Source: Paenarthrobacter aurescens TC1
Lineage (GTDB): Bacteria > Actinomycetota > Actinomycetes > Actinomycetales > Micrococcaceae
Length of the DNA stretch: 64,000 nucleotides
Direction: 5' to 3'
NCBI GenBank assembly: GCA_000014925.1
Contig: CP000474.1
Coordinates: 4,526,001 to 4,590,000, forward strand
This document shows positions 1 through 8,597 of this stretch, piece by piece (positions within the stretch are counted from its first letter, which is position 1; each line of letters begins with the position of its first letter). The notes below the pieces were generated by a model. The model ran no database searches, was not told the origin of the DNA, and saw only the letters and a program-made list of their open reading frames with translations. The position numbers were made by a program, and so were the translations under genes.

Positions 1-431
1 AGCATGAATGTGGTTTTGTTCCAGCCGAGTCCCCAGATCGCAACCTCCGGAAGCATGATAATCGGCTTCTTGACGCCATAACCGACAAGTTGGTCTATGG
101 ATCCTTCAAAGATCGCGACGCCACCACCCAGATTGGCGATCTGCGAAAGAAACGCATTAATCTCATCCGACTGGTCTACGGCTGCCGTGTCGATTGCTGC
201 GCCGACTGCCTGTACATTCGGTTTGCCAATCTTGCCCCTACTGTACTTCTTGTTGCCGTCGGTTATTTTCGGCATGATTGCCCTTGGCAGGATTCCGAAA
301 TCCGATGCGTAGTACGTGCGTTTCGCGCTCTTCATCACCGTCGTCGCTGCCGCGGCTGGCTGTGCCGCAACGACCCCAGCGACCAACGCAAGGCCGCTGG
401 CATTGATCAAGGTCCGTCGATCCAACGTCAT
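1..431 (-). CDS. Secreted pectate-lyase-like beta-helix protein, N-terminal part (runs off the window edge)
   Basis: An open frame of 143 codons runs leftward off the edge, so the C-terminal part is missing. It starts with ATG at 431 behind an AAGGGGA Shine-Dalgarno sequence. Residues 1-30 form an export signal with an RR pair near the start (DRRTLIN, Tat-like), a hydrophobic core and an Ala-rich cleavage zone (QPAAAA). About residues 90-140 resemble the first turn of pectate-lyase-3-type right-handed beta-helix proteins: a DQSDEINAFL helix, a GGGVAIFEG strand, then MLPEVAIWGLGWNKTT, matching the usual 'GGG-x-V-x-P-G ... I-x-G-x-G' pattern. The substrate cannot be told from this fragment; polysaccharide binding or cleavage outside the cell is the family role. 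Confidence 0.6.
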   Translation of the reverse strand, partial: MTLDRRTLINASGLALVAGVVAAQPAAAATTVMKSAKRTYYASDFGILPRAIMPKITDGNKKYSRGKIGKPNVQAVGAAIDTAAVDQSDEINAFLSQIANLGGGVAIFEGSIDQLVGYGVKKPIIMLPEVAIWGLGWNKTTFM

Positions 432-1145
432 ATTCCATCCCCTTGCACGTAGCGTGTTTCAACCGTCCTTCTTCAGGGGATACCTATCGCCATGTATCCC
501 CCGAGAGCAACCGGCATCGCCGGAACTACAGTTCAAGTACTCGCAGATCGCAATTCACTACGCAAAGTGCCTATCATTCTTCTCAAAAGGTCCAGTACTT
601 TCTCGGCGGCCTCGGTTTGGGAGATGTTGATGTCGCGATGGCCAATGATTTCCTGGTCCGTGCCGTGACCGGATGCTGCTCATCGACGGATCAATGCTTG
701 GCCGCCCTGCGCATCAAACCCACAAATAGATACGTTCCCGCCCAGTGAAACGCTTGGCCACGTTGACCAAAGCTTCGGCAAACCCGATACTGCGCCGATC
801 CTGCCCGTCGTGGACGGGACTTATGACGCTGACTCCCATGGTCAAAGATCGGCCGTCACGTGGGTGCATAGCCAGGAGTTTCCTCTTCGGCGCGAGGGCG
901 CGCCTATGTTAGGCGTTTCCAGCTCTTCGGCGCGTTACTGTACTACTTGTTCGGCCCCCGGCGCGGAGAAACAAGCATAGTTCGGAGTGCTAGTTTCAGG
1001 TCACGGGTAGTTCTGGTAGACGGCGATCACTCGTTGGAGTTTCTTGCATACGCGGTAGTGACTCAGGTCGCCCACGGACAGGGGCAGGCGGTTTTGGTGT
1101 CAGCCCCCCGCACTGCGGGCTGATGGACTATTTCCGTGCTTGAGT
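432..1145. other. Gene-poor stretch of about 0.7 kb
   Basis: No convincing gene is seen. A minus-strand frame from ATG 839 to a stop at 714 would encode 41 residues starting MGVSVISPVHDGQDRRS. A further open stretch lies in another frame below it, so this may be the worn remains of one gene. A 12-bp direct repeat (CTCTTCGGCGCG) lies at 883-894 and 923-934, with a 6-bp hairpin at 901-915. The end near 1099-1123 can form an imperfect GC hairpin (AGCCC/GGGCT) that could terminate the minus-strand gene at 1146. Confidence 0.4.
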
Positions 1146-1514
1146 TTAGAAGTCGAACAAGTCTCCCAGGAAGCCTTCCTTCTTCTTGCGCTTGCGGCCG
1201 TACTGATCGCGGTTGTAGCCGTCGCGGCGGTCGTTGTCCCTGCGGTCGTAGTCGCGCCTGTCCCTATCGTCGTACCGGGGCTGCTGGGGCCGGGATTCGA
1301 AGGGGTTGTAGATGGGCGGCGGCGCGATCGGCGGCTGGGGTGGTGCGGCGTGAGGCCGGGCAGGGGCGGGAATGGTTTCTGCCGCGACCCGATCAATGAT
1401 CTTGTCCAGCTCCCCGCGATCCAGCCACACACCCCTGCACTGCGGGCAGTAGTCGATCTCCACACCGCTTCGTTCGCTCATCACCAGGTCAATGGAATCC
1501 ACAGGACACTTCAT
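1146..1514 (-). CDS. Zinc-ribbon (zf-TFIIB type) protein
   Basis: A 122-aa protein of the small TFIIB-like zinc-ribbon family found across bacteria; its molecular role is unknown. The N-terminus starts MKCPVD, with Cys3, and a second zinc knuckle CPQC lies at residues 23-26, followed by the family signature GVWLDRGELDKII. The remaining two thirds are low-complexity: Pro/Ala-rich, then many Arg, Asp and Tyr, ending KRKKKEGFLGDLFDF. The ATG at 1514 is chosen because the family begins at this methionine; a TTG nine codons upstream adds nothing recognisable. The first knuckle reads CPVD rather than CPxC, as in many members. Confidence 0.8.
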   Translation of the reverse strand: MKCPVDSIDLVMSERSGVEIDYCPQCRGVWLDRGELDKIIDRVAAETIPAPARPHAAPPQPPIAPPPIYNPFESRPQQPRYDDRDRRDYDRRDNDRRDGYNRDQYGRKRKKKEGFLGDLFDF

Positions 1515-1551
1515 GTTTGCCCCAACGATCGGCCCGGGCAATTAGTTCGGC

Positions 1552-2178
1552 CTACCTGCCTGCTGAGATCCCGGCGAGCAACTGCTCGAACGGCAGCGAC
1601 TCAAGTGCGTCATTCTTGCGGTGCGGCTGGGGGCCGCTGAGCAGCTGCACAAGTTCACCCGCGGCCCGGTCCACGCGCGCCGAGAGGGGCGAACCGCCGT
1701 CGTCGGTGTTTCCCCAGTCCTGGGGCCCTGCAAAGATGCCGGTAGCCGCGATCCTGGTGCGCAAGTAGCTGAACAGGGGACGCAAGGCGTAGTCGAGGAC
1801 CATCTGATGGCGGTCAGTTCCGCCCGTGGCACCCAGCAGAACGGCTTTGCCCTCCAGCGACTTCGGGTCCAGGACATCGATAAATGACTTGAACAGTCCG
1901 CTGTAGGAGGCGCTGAAGACGGGACTGACGGCGATGATGGCGTCGGAATTCTCGACGCCGGCAATCACGTCCGCGAGGCGCGGTGCGGCATAGCCCGTGA
2001 CGAAGTTATTGGCGATGTCCACGGCGAGGTCCCGCAGTTCGACGATGTCGATCGTCGCTTGGTACCCTGCCGCGCGCAGCTGCCGCTCGGCCGAGGCAGC
2101 CAGCTGGTCGGCCAGCAAGCGGCTCGACGACGGTACGCCGAGTCCGGCGGAAAGGACGGTGATGCGGCGGGTTTCCAT
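1552..2178 (-). CDS. NADPH-dependent FMN reductase (CE1759-like)
   Basis: A 208-aa flavodoxin-fold reductase that would use NAD(P)H to reduce FMN, usually to feed a flavin-dependent monooxygenase. The N-terminal ITVLSAGLGVPSSSRLLADQ has the phosphate-binding loop of the NADPH-dependent FMN reductase family. The central segment SPVFSASYSGLFKSFIDVLD is the typical active-site loop and dimer helix. The ATG at 2178 is preferred over an upstream start because CAGGAG sits just ahead of it. No monooxygenase partner lies next to it here. Confidence 0.82.
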   Translation of the reverse strand: METRRITVLSAGLGVPSSSRLLADQLAASAERQLRAAGYQATIDIVELRDLAVDIANNFVTGYAAPRLADVIAGVENSDAIIAVSPVFSASYSGLFKSFIDVLDPKSLEGKAVLLGATGGTDRHQMVLDYALRPLFSYLRTRIAATGIFAGPQDWGNTDDGGSPLSARVDRAAGELVQLLSGPQPHRKNDALESLPFEQLLAGISAGR

Positions 2179-2269
2179 GGCATTCTCCTGTTGCTCGTTC
2201 ATCCAGCTTACATGCATTTGCATCTAAATCTATGAACAGGGGCATGCTCCGAAGTATTCCCGGGGGCAG

Positions 2270-2587
2270 TCAGGGAGTCCCGAGCTGTCTCAAGAACGCC
2301 ACCGTGGCGGCAGAAATCTGCTCTTTCGCCACCTCGCGGTCCACCGTCGCTTCGCCGTCACCCGGCTGCGGGTCGTAGCTTCCAAAGAACGCATGATTCC
2401 CGCCCTGAACCTCGACGAAGGCAGCATCGAGGGGCAATACTCCCGGGAGGCGTCGATCTTCGCTGGCGTACTTAGCCCGTCTTCAGTGCCGGAGATGGAC
2501 AGAACCTTCAGTCCCGCCCGATCACGCAAGGACTCCAAGGGATAGGAGCAATAGAGGAGCAAGCCGCTCACGTGCTTGGCGGCCCCT
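2270..2587 (-). pseudogene. 3' remnant of an alpha/beta hydrolase gene, frameshifted
   Basis: Directly after the stop codon of the neighbouring esterase an open stretch reads GAAKHVSGLLLYCSYPLE and then SISGTEDGLSTPAKIDAS. This looks like the middle of an alpha/beta hydrolase (PF12695 type) around its acid residue. Near 2440 the frame is lost; two frames over, the protein resumes as LPLDAAFVEVQGGNHAFFG, which carries the expected catalytic-His region, and continues as YDPQPGDGEATVDREVAKEQ to a stop at 2270. The nucleophile half is absent. This is best read as a gene truncated at its 5' end with a one- or two-base indel. Confidence 0.7.
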
Positions 2588-2589
2588 GA

Positions 2590-3666
2590 CTACTGCCGTA
2601 GAGCGTGCGTGGACAGGAAATCGAACGTCCTGTCCCGCGCCTCGCGGGCCTCGTCAAAGTTCAGGTGGAACTGGTACTCGTGCGGCAACTCAGGCTCATG
2701 GGTGGCAGGCCAGAAGAGCTCGGTAACGGGAACCCCGGCATCCTTCAAGCGGTTGCTGTAGGGCACGGATTGCAACCACGTGAGGCCGTCACCATTACCA
2801 CCGCTGATGAACGTTGGCGGGAAGTCCTCGGTCACGAAGTCAATGGTGGACATGGTGGCACCGGCGTAGGTAGCGGACCAATCCTTGGTGCCCGTATAGG
2901 CCCAGAGTGACGTCTTGAAACCCCAGGCTACGATTCCGCTGAGGTCCGCCATGGCCCGGAGGTCGTAGACACCGCAGTGAAGGATGGTGGCCGCGAGATC
3001 CGACTTCTGAAGGGCGGGCTGGATTCCCATCAGATTCGCATACTCAGGGTTCACGGTGAGTGTGGTCATCTGGCTCGCGAGCTGCGCGCCGGCAGAGTCC
3101 CCGGCCAAGACGATGCGGCTGGTGTCCACGTTCAACTCAGTGGCGTTGGCTTTGATGTAGGCAAGTGCGTCGTTGATGTCCCGCACCGCCGTGGGATAAG
3201 TGGCCTCAGGAGCGATCGGATAACTCATGCCAATAGTGGTGTAGCCCTCAGCCGCGAGTATCTGAAGATACGGATTCACGTCGCGTTGGGCCCCGGAAAT
3301 CCAGGCGCCCCCGTGAATCCACACCACAGTGGGTAGCGGCGCGGCAGTCCCTGCAGGACTAAAGACATCGAAAGTTGAACCGGGCTTGTAGGCGACACCC
3401 ATCTCCGTTTGCAACGGCGTGTCCGGAACGTACGGCGTCATCTCGTCGATGGTCGCCTGTGCCCCGCGTTCAAAGACGCTTCGAATCAACATCGCGGAAG
3501 GCCACGGCGTAGCGGAAAGCGCCAGGAGGACTACCAGCACCAGCAGGATCGCCAGGTCCAGCTTCCGCAGCCGTGAGGATCGTTTTCGTGGAGGACGTGA
3601 ACCTGAACCAGTAACCACTGATTCGCCCTGCTTCGTGCTGGCTTGGATCGATTCCAACGGTCCCAT
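2590..3666 (-). CDS. Membrane-anchored alpha/beta hydrolase (esterase/lipase family)
   Basis: A 358-aa protein. A basic N-terminus (PPRKRSSRLRK) precedes one membrane segment at about 36-56, placing the enzyme domain outside or at the membrane. The catalytic domain shows the oxyanion-hole motif HGGAW (118-122) and the nucleophile elbow GDSAG (Ser191), as in the carboxylesterase/BD-FAE group; the C-terminal THEPELPHEYQF probably carries the catalytic His. Substrate unknown; short acyl esters are typical. The ATG at 3666 lies seven bases after GGGGGAG, better than the GTG just before it. The 3' end abuts the hydrolase remnant, so the two may once have been neighbours. Confidence 0.8.
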   Translation of the reverse strand: MGPLESIQASTKQGESVVTGSGSRPPRKRSSRLRKLDLAILLVLVVLLALSATPWPSAMLIRSVFERGAQATIDEMTPYVPDTPLQTEMGVAYKPGSTFDVFSPAGTAAPLPTVVWIHGGAWISGAQRDVNPYLQILAAEGYTTIGMSYPIAPEATYPTAVRDINDALAYIKANATELNVDTSRIVLAGDSAGAQLASQMTTLTVNPEYANLMGIQPALQKSDLAATILHCGVYDLRAMADLSGIVAWGFKTSLWAYTGTKDWSATYAGATMSTIDFVTEDFPPTFISGGNGDGLTWLQSVPYSNRLKDAGVPVTELFWPATHEPELPHEYQFHLNFDEAREARDRTFDFLSTHALRQ

Positions 3667-3793
3667 CACACACTCCCCCGGTCGGTGTACCTGTGGACCA
3701 TGCTAAGGCCGCAGGTTCGTTTCAGACGTCAGCCCCTTCCCAGCGCAGCGCAACCGCACAAAGAATCCACTTAGTTTCGGAATAAGCTTGCAA

Positions 3794-3811
3794 TATGAGT
3801 TCAAACTCATA
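3794..3811. promoter_or_regulatory. Palindromic operator upstream of the CoA-lyase operon
   Basis: A perfect inverted repeat, TATGAGTT-CA-AACTCATA, lies 84 bp before the GntP permease start. Eight-base arms around a two-base centre in an AT-rich stretch are typical for a dimeric GntR- or IclR-type repressor. The cognate regulator is not next to it. Confidence 0.55.
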
Positions 3812-3894
3812 ATATGGGATTAGTGATGTGGCCCGCCTCACGGTGCGCATCAGATTCCAGCCTTCAGTGCGGAAGGCCCAACGATCGGATTCCC

Positions 3895-5337
3895 ATGTCA
3901 GACATTGCTGTTCTGATCAACACAGCTGTCGCAGTTCTAGCGGCTGTCCTGTTGATCGTCCGCTTCCGGGTCAACCCGGTGATTTCCCTGATCCTCGCTT
4001 CCGTTTATCTCGGTCTGGCGGTGGGCCTCGGCGTCGAGAAAACCGTCAAAACCATCACCGGCGGCTTCGGCGAGATCATGGTGGACGTCGGCCTGCTCAT
4101 CGCCTTCGGCGTCCTGATGGGCTCCATCCTCAACCAGAGCGGCGCGATCCGGCGCCTCGTGGAGCACCTTCTCAAGACCTTCGGGCCCAAGCGACTCCCC
4201 TACACCATGGGCTTGGCCATCGGAACGGTCCTGCAGTCGATCTTCCTGGACGTCTTGCTGGTCATCTCAGCACCACTTGCCCGCAAGCTGGCCCCGAAAA
4301 TCGGTAAGCTCGGCACGGCCCGAATGGCTACCGCCATGGCCATCGCGCTGGAGTGCGGCATCGTGTTCACCGTTCCCGGCGTCGCCTCACTAGCCTTGGC
4401 CGGCTTGCTGAACGTCCCGCTTGGCAAAATGCTCCTCTTCGGTTTGCTCCTTGTGATCCCCACGATCATCATCTCGATTGCCATCATGACCTTCCTGTTC
4501 CGCCGCGGATTCTGGAACGAGGCAAAGGACGAGGACCACACGTTCGTTGCCGAGGAAGACAGCGAAGGCGAGGAACCCACAGACGGTGGCGCAGCAACTG
4601 TCCCGCCCACGGCAAACAGTGAGCGTGGCACGGCTGCATCCAGCGCCCAACCCGCCGGCGGAAGCGTCGCCGTCGTCGAACGCGAACGCAAAGAAGCCCC
4701 ACTGATCCTGCTCTTCGCACCGTTGCTGACGTCCCTGCTCCTCATCGGCGCCGGGGCAATCCTTGAAATCCTTGAGATCTCAATGCCCTGGCTGCAGCTC
4801 CTCGGCGAGCCAGTGATCGCCCTCCTTATCGGTCTCATCGGGACCTGCTTGGTGACCCGTGCTGCCATCGGTCAGAAGAAGGTTGAGGAAGCCATCGCTG
4901 TTGGCTTCAAGGAAAGCGGTCAGATCCTCATCCTCACCGGCGTCGGCGGCTCGCTCGCCGCGACAGTTGCGGCAGCTGGCTTGGGTGACATTCTGGGCGG
5001 ATTCTTCTCCGCCAGCACGGTGGCTCCGCTGCTGGTGGTCTGGGCCATCGCAGCAGTGCTGCACATCGCCGTCGGGTCCGTGACATTGTCCGCCATCACG
5101 GCTGCAGGGCTGCTGGCACCCATCGCTCCGGCCATTGGCCTTGATCCGGTACTGCTGGCACTCGCTGCCGGCGCGGGATCGCTCTTCATGGTTCACGTCA
5201 CCAGCAACACGTTCTGGCTCCTGCAGTCACTTTTGGGTCAGAGTGTGAGGGGTGCACTCAAATCGGTCACGGTGGGAGTGTCCGTAGCCTCCGTGGTAGC
5301 GATCCTGCTGATCCTGCCCATGAGCCTGCTGTTCTGA
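3895..5337 (+). CDS. GntP-family organic acid/H+ permease
   Basis: A 480-aa inner-membrane transporter of the gluconate permease family, which imports sugar acids and other hydroxy acids with protons. About twelve hydrophobic segments span the protein; the start MSDIAVLINTAVAVLAAVLL matches the family's usual N-terminus. A long acidic and Ser/Ala-rich cytoplasmic loop at about 205-265 (EDSEGEEPTDGG) is longer than in classical GntP. The ATG at 3895 is chosen on family alignment; an in-frame ATG 27 codons upstream would add a non-hydrophobic tail. First gene of a five-gene operon encoding CoA-dependent cleavage, so it probably carries the starting substrate. Confidence 0.85.
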   Translation: MSDIAVLINTAVAVLAAVLLIVRFRVNPVISLILASVYLGLAVGLGVEKTVKTITGGFGEIMVDVGLLIAFGVLMGSILNQSGAIRRLVEHLLKTFGPKRLPYTMGLAIGTVLQSIFLDVLLVISAPLARKLAPKIGKLGTARMATAMAIALECGIVFTVPGVASLALAGLLNVPLGKMLLFGLLLVIPTIIISIAIMTFLFRRGFWNEAKDEDHTFVAEEDSEGEEPTDGGAATVPPTANSERGTAASSAQPAGGSVAVVERERKEAPLILLFAPLLTSLLLIGAGAILEILEISMPWLQLLGEPVIALLIGLIGTCLVTRAAIGQKKVEEAIAVGFKESGQILILTGVGGSLAATVAAAGLGDILGGFFSASTVAPLLVVWAIAAVLHIAVGSVTLSAITAAGLLAPIAPAIGLDPVLLALAAGAGSLFMVHVTSNTFWLLQSLLGQSVRGALKSVTVGVSVASVVAILLILPMSLLF

Positions 5338-5380
5338 CCGACCCCGCCAACCGTCTACCCACCACGCACGAAAGAAGACC

Positions 5381-6631
5381 ATGACACACCAAACAATCGC
5401 CCCTCTGGACGGCGTCCGGGTCCTGGAACTCGGCAATTACATTGCCGCACCTACGGCCGGCCGGCTACTCGCCGACTTCGGAGCTGAGGTCATCAAGGTG
5501 GAACGGCCGGGAACCGGCGACGAACTACGCAACTGGCGCCTGCACAAAGGCAACACGTCCATGCTGTACCGCACCCTGAACCGCAACAAAAAGTCAGTGG
5601 TCCTTGATCTCCGGACCGAGGCCGGCAAGCAGGCAGTGCTGGAGCTCGTGGCCAAGTGCGACATCCTTTTGGAAAACTTCCGCCCCGGCACCCTGGAAAA
5701 GTGGGGCCTGGGCCCCGAAGTCCTCAACGAAGCGAACCCGGACCTCATCGTTACCCGCATCTCTGCCTTCGGGCAAACGGGCCCGCTGTCCGAGCGGCCC
5801 GGTTTCGCCGCCGTCGCCGAAGCCTACGGAGGGTTTCGGAACCTGGTGGGTGACCCGGACCGCGCGCCGGTTCGCGTGGGCGTCTCGATTGGAGACTCGA
5901 TTGCGGGCTTGTACGCCGCCTTCGGTTCCATGATGAGCCTGTACCAGCGTGAAGCACGACGCCGGGACTCGGCTGGTGCCGTTCCGCTCACCGAGCGCAT
6001 CATCGACGTCGCGCTGAATGAGGCCATGTTCTCCATGATGGAATCCCTGATTCCGGACTACCAGGCCTACGGCGTGGACCGGCAACGTGTGGGTGGCCGG
6101 ATGGAGGGCATCGCTCCTTCCAACGCGTACGTGTGCAAGGACGGTGCGAGCATCGTGGTGGCCGGGAACGGTGACTCGATCTACCAGCGGTACATGCAAA
6201 CCATCGGCCGTCCGGACTTGGCGGAAGACCCTTCCCTGCAGACAAATGCCGGGCGCTGGGCCAAGCGTGAAGAACTGGATCAGGCCATCGGCGAATGGGC
6301 CGCCACGCTTTCAGGCGCCGAAGCCCTTGCATCCCTCGAAGCCGCCGGTGTTCCCGCAGGACCCATCTACACCGCGGCGGACATCAGCACGGACAGCCAG
6401 TACGCCGCCCGCAACATGATCCAGAAGTTCGACGTTTCCACTGGCGAGGAAATCCTTCCCGGCGTCGGATTCCCCGGCATTGTTCCAGTGATCGGGGACC
6501 AGTCCCTGCCCATCCGGAACCTGGGCCCGGACCTGGGCGAAAACACCCAAGAAATCCTTGGCGGGCTTCTGAACATGGATGCCACGCAGATCAATGCGGC
6601 CTCAGGCCGCGAGGAGGCCCTCCGACCATGA
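5381..6631 (+). CDS. Class III CoA-transferase (CaiB/BaiF family)
   Basis: A 416-aa cytoplasmic enzyme that moves CoA between carboxylic acids, here probably activating the acid imported by the GntP permease. Features: N-terminal LDGVRVLELGNYIAAPTAGR and LLADFGAEVIKVE (CoA-binding Rossmann start), NKKSVVLDL, LLENFRPG, and SAFGQTGP. The next motif reads RPGFAAVAEAYGG; many relatives have Asp after the Gly-aromatic pair, and here it is Ala, so the catalytic acid must be sought by alignment. Start ATG follows GAAAGAAG. Its stop overlaps the lyase start by ATGA, implying translational coupling. Confidence 0.87.
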   Translation: MTHQTIAPLDGVRVLELGNYIAAPTAGRLLADFGAEVIKVERPGTGDELRNWRLHKGNTSMLYRTLNRNKKSVVLDLRTEAGKQAVLELVAKCDILLENFRPGTLEKWGLGPEVLNEANPDLIVTRISAFGQTGPLSERPGFAAVAEAYGGFRNLVGDPDRAPVRVGVSIGDSIAGLYAAFGSMMSLYQREARRRDSAGAVPLTERIIDVALNEAMFSMMESLIPDYQAYGVDRQRVGGRMEGIAPSNAYVCKDGASIVVAGNGDSIYQRYMQTIGRPDLAEDPSLQTNAGRWAKREELDQAIGEWAATLSGAEALASLEAAGVPAGPIYTAADISTDSQYAARNMIQKFDVSTGEEILPGVGFPGIVPVIGDQSLPIRNLGPDLGENTQEILGGLLNMDATQINAASGREEALRP

Positions 6632-7605
6632 ACCGCTTTGAAAGCCCCCTTGCTGCCACGCTGGGCAACGCCATCCTCAGGGACGTCACCCTGCGTGACG
6701 GACTCCAACTGACCGGCAAACTCCTGCCAACTGAGCAGAAGATCGAGACAGTCCGTGAGCTGCTGCGTCTGGGCGTGCCAGCCATCGAGCTCGGCTCCAT
6801 GGCCCGCGCGGACTTGGTCCCCACCATGGCGAACACGCTGGAAGTGGTCCAAGCCCTCACCCCCGAGGAACTGGACAAGTGCTGGATCTGGGTAGCCACT
6901 CCCGGTCACGTCGCGAAGGCATCAGCCGCTGGTGCCCGCAACTTCCAGTACTGCCTGTCCGCCTCGGATTCGCACAACAAGGCGAACATCGGGCGCACCA
7001 CTGATGAGAGCCTGGCCGCCTTGCCCGAGGCTATTGAGTACACCCGCGCAGTAAATGGCCAGATCCAGCTGTGCATTGCAACCTCCTTCACGTGCCCGTT
7101 CGAGGGTTACGTTCCGGAGGAGCGCATTCTTTCGATCGCCAACGATCCCCGCACTGAGGGCACCACGGACATCGTCATCTGCGACACCCTTGGACAGGCA
7201 GTGCCAGCGCAGGTATCCCGGCTAATCACCCGGGTCCGGGACGAGTCCCCTGCACGCCGGATCGTGTATCACGGCCACGACACCTGGGGCCTGGGCGTGG
7301 CCAACACTCTTGCCGCCATCCAGGCCGGTGCCGCAATGGTGGACGGTGCCCTCGGTGGACTGGGCGGCTGCCCGTTCGCACCCGGCGCGAGCGGCAACAC
7401 CTCCAGCGAAGACATTCTTTTCGCAACACGTCCCGAGTGGCTGACCCCGGATGTCTTCGGCGAACTTGTAGTGCTTTCGGAAAAACTGTTGGCGGAACTG
7501 GGCGAACCGAACCGCTCCAAGGCTGCCCAAGGCGCGCGTTCCAAGGCTGAGGCCTTTGACTGGGTCATGCCATCCGCCCAGCCTTCCGCCACAGGAGGCA
7601 ACTAG
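6628..7605 (+). CDS. HMG-CoA lyase-like enzyme (CoA-ester-cleaving aldolase)
   Basis: A 325-aa TIM-barrel lyase of the HMGL family. These enzymes use a divalent metal to split a 3-hydroxy-acyl-CoA into acetyl-CoA and a keto product. Visible catalytic parts: LRDGLQ near residue 25 (Arg-Asp), the metal-binding HGHD (about 213-216), and the Cys-loop signature GGLGGCPFAPGASGN near 240-254. All key residues seem present. ATG overlaps the CoA-transferase stop. Pairing with a dedicated CoA-transferase, a 2-hydroxyacid dehydrogenase and a glycerate kinase argues against leucine breakdown and for a substrate whose cleavage releases a 2-oxo acid such as hydroxypyruvate (inference). Confidence 0.87.
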   Translation: MNRFESPLAATLGNAILRDVTLRDGLQLTGKLLPTEQKIETVRELLRLGVPAIELGSMARADLVPTMANTLEVVQALTPEELDKCWIWVATPGHVAKASAAGARNFQYCLSASDSHNKANIGRTTDESLAALPEAIEYTRAVNGQIQLCIATSFTCPFEGYVPEERILSIANDPRTEGTTDIVICDTLGQAVPAQVSRLITRVRDESPARRIVYHGHDTWGLGVANTLAAIQAGAAMVDGALGGLGGCPFAPGASGNTSSEDILFATRPEWLTPDVFGELVVLSEKLLAELGEPNRSKAAQGARSKAEAFDWVMPSAQPSATGGN

Positions 7606-7607
7606 GC

Positions 7608-8597
7608 ATGGGGAACCACTACCTGGTCACCACAGCCATTCCCGAGCCCGGCCTGCAGTTGCTGTCCGACGCCGGTCAGGTGACCGTACTGCCGGACCCA
7701 CCGGACTACGCGACGCTCGCCGCGCTGTGCGCCTCCGGCGATTACGACGTAGTGCTCACCCAGTTGCGCGACGTCATTGACGAACCGCTTCTGGCGAACG
7801 CCCGGGTGAAGGGTGTTTCCAACTACGCAGTGGGCTACAACAATATCGACGTGGACGCCGCCACCCGGCACGGCATCCTGGTGGGCAACACCCCGGGTGT
7901 CCTGACAGATGCGACGGCGGACGTTGCCATGCTGCTGATCCTCGGCACCGCACGCCGCGTGGTGGAATCGGACCGTGTGGTCCGCGATGGGAAATTCCTT
8001 GGGTGGGAACCTGAGTTCATGCTGGGCCGGGACGTTTCCGGTGCTGTGCTTGGCTTGGCCGGATTCGGCAGGATCGCCCGCGCCGTTGCCCGACGCGCCC
8101 TGGGCTTCGGCATGGAAGAGCTCTTCTCACCACGGCCGCCCGGCGACCGGCCGGTTAGCGATGAGGAACTCGGCGAATTCGCGGGCAAGGTCCGGCAGGT
8201 ACCGTGGGATTCTCTGGTGGAGCGCAGCGATTTCCTGTCCCTGCACGTCCCCCTCAACGAGCAGACCCGGCACCTGGTGGACGCAGATGTTTTGGGCCGC
8301 ATGAAGTCCGACGCCATCCTCATAAACACCGCCCGCGGCCCTGTGGTGGACGAGTCGGCGCTGGTTGAAGCCTTGCGCAACGGAGTGATCGGCGGGGCTG
8401 GTTTGGATGTGTTCGAGGACGAGCCTCGACTCGCGGCCGGCCTTGCCGAACTCCCCAACACGGTCCTCCTGCCTCACGTGGGCAGCGCAACCGTGCCGGT
8501 CCGCGCCGAAATGGCCAGGCTCAGCGCCCTCAACGCGATCGCCATCGCCGAAGGCCGCTTGCCGCTCCATCCCGTCAACCCGCTTTCGCGAGCATGA
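7608..8597 (+). CDS. D-2-hydroxyacid dehydrogenase (hydroxypyruvate/glyoxylate reductase type)
   Basis: A 329-aa NAD(P)-dependent enzyme. The nucleotide-binding loop LGLAGFGRIARAVARRAL lies near residue 147; catalytic Arg is in NTARGPVVDE, Glu in LDVFEDEP and His in LLPHVGSAT, the full Arg-Glu-His set of the family. ATG follows CAGGAGG two bases after the lyase stop. In context it most likely reduces the 2-oxo product of the lyase; hydroxypyruvate to D-glycerate fits the glycerate kinase that follows. Its own stop overlaps the kinase start by four bases. Confidence 0.87.
   Translation: MGNHYLVTTAIPEPGLQLLSDAGQVTVLPDPPDYATLAALCASGDYDVVLTQLRDVIDEPLLANARVKGVSNYAVGYNNIDVDAATRHGILVGNTPGVLTDATADVAMLLILGTARRVVESDRVVRDGKFLGWEPEFMLGRDVSGAVLGLAGFGRIARAVARRALGFGMEELFSPRPPGDRPVSDEELGEFAGKVRQVPWDSLVERSDFLSLHVPLNEQTRHLVDADVLGRMKSDAILINTARGPVVDESALVEALRNGVIGGAGLDVFEDEPRLAAGLAELPNTVLLPHVGSATVPVRAEMARLSALNAIAIAEGRLPLHPVNPLSRA

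Noticed and set aside
3814-3894. Upstream in-frame ATG for the GntP permease
   Set aside because: Would add a Ser/Arg-rich 27-residue lead that relatives lack and would start within three bases of the operator.
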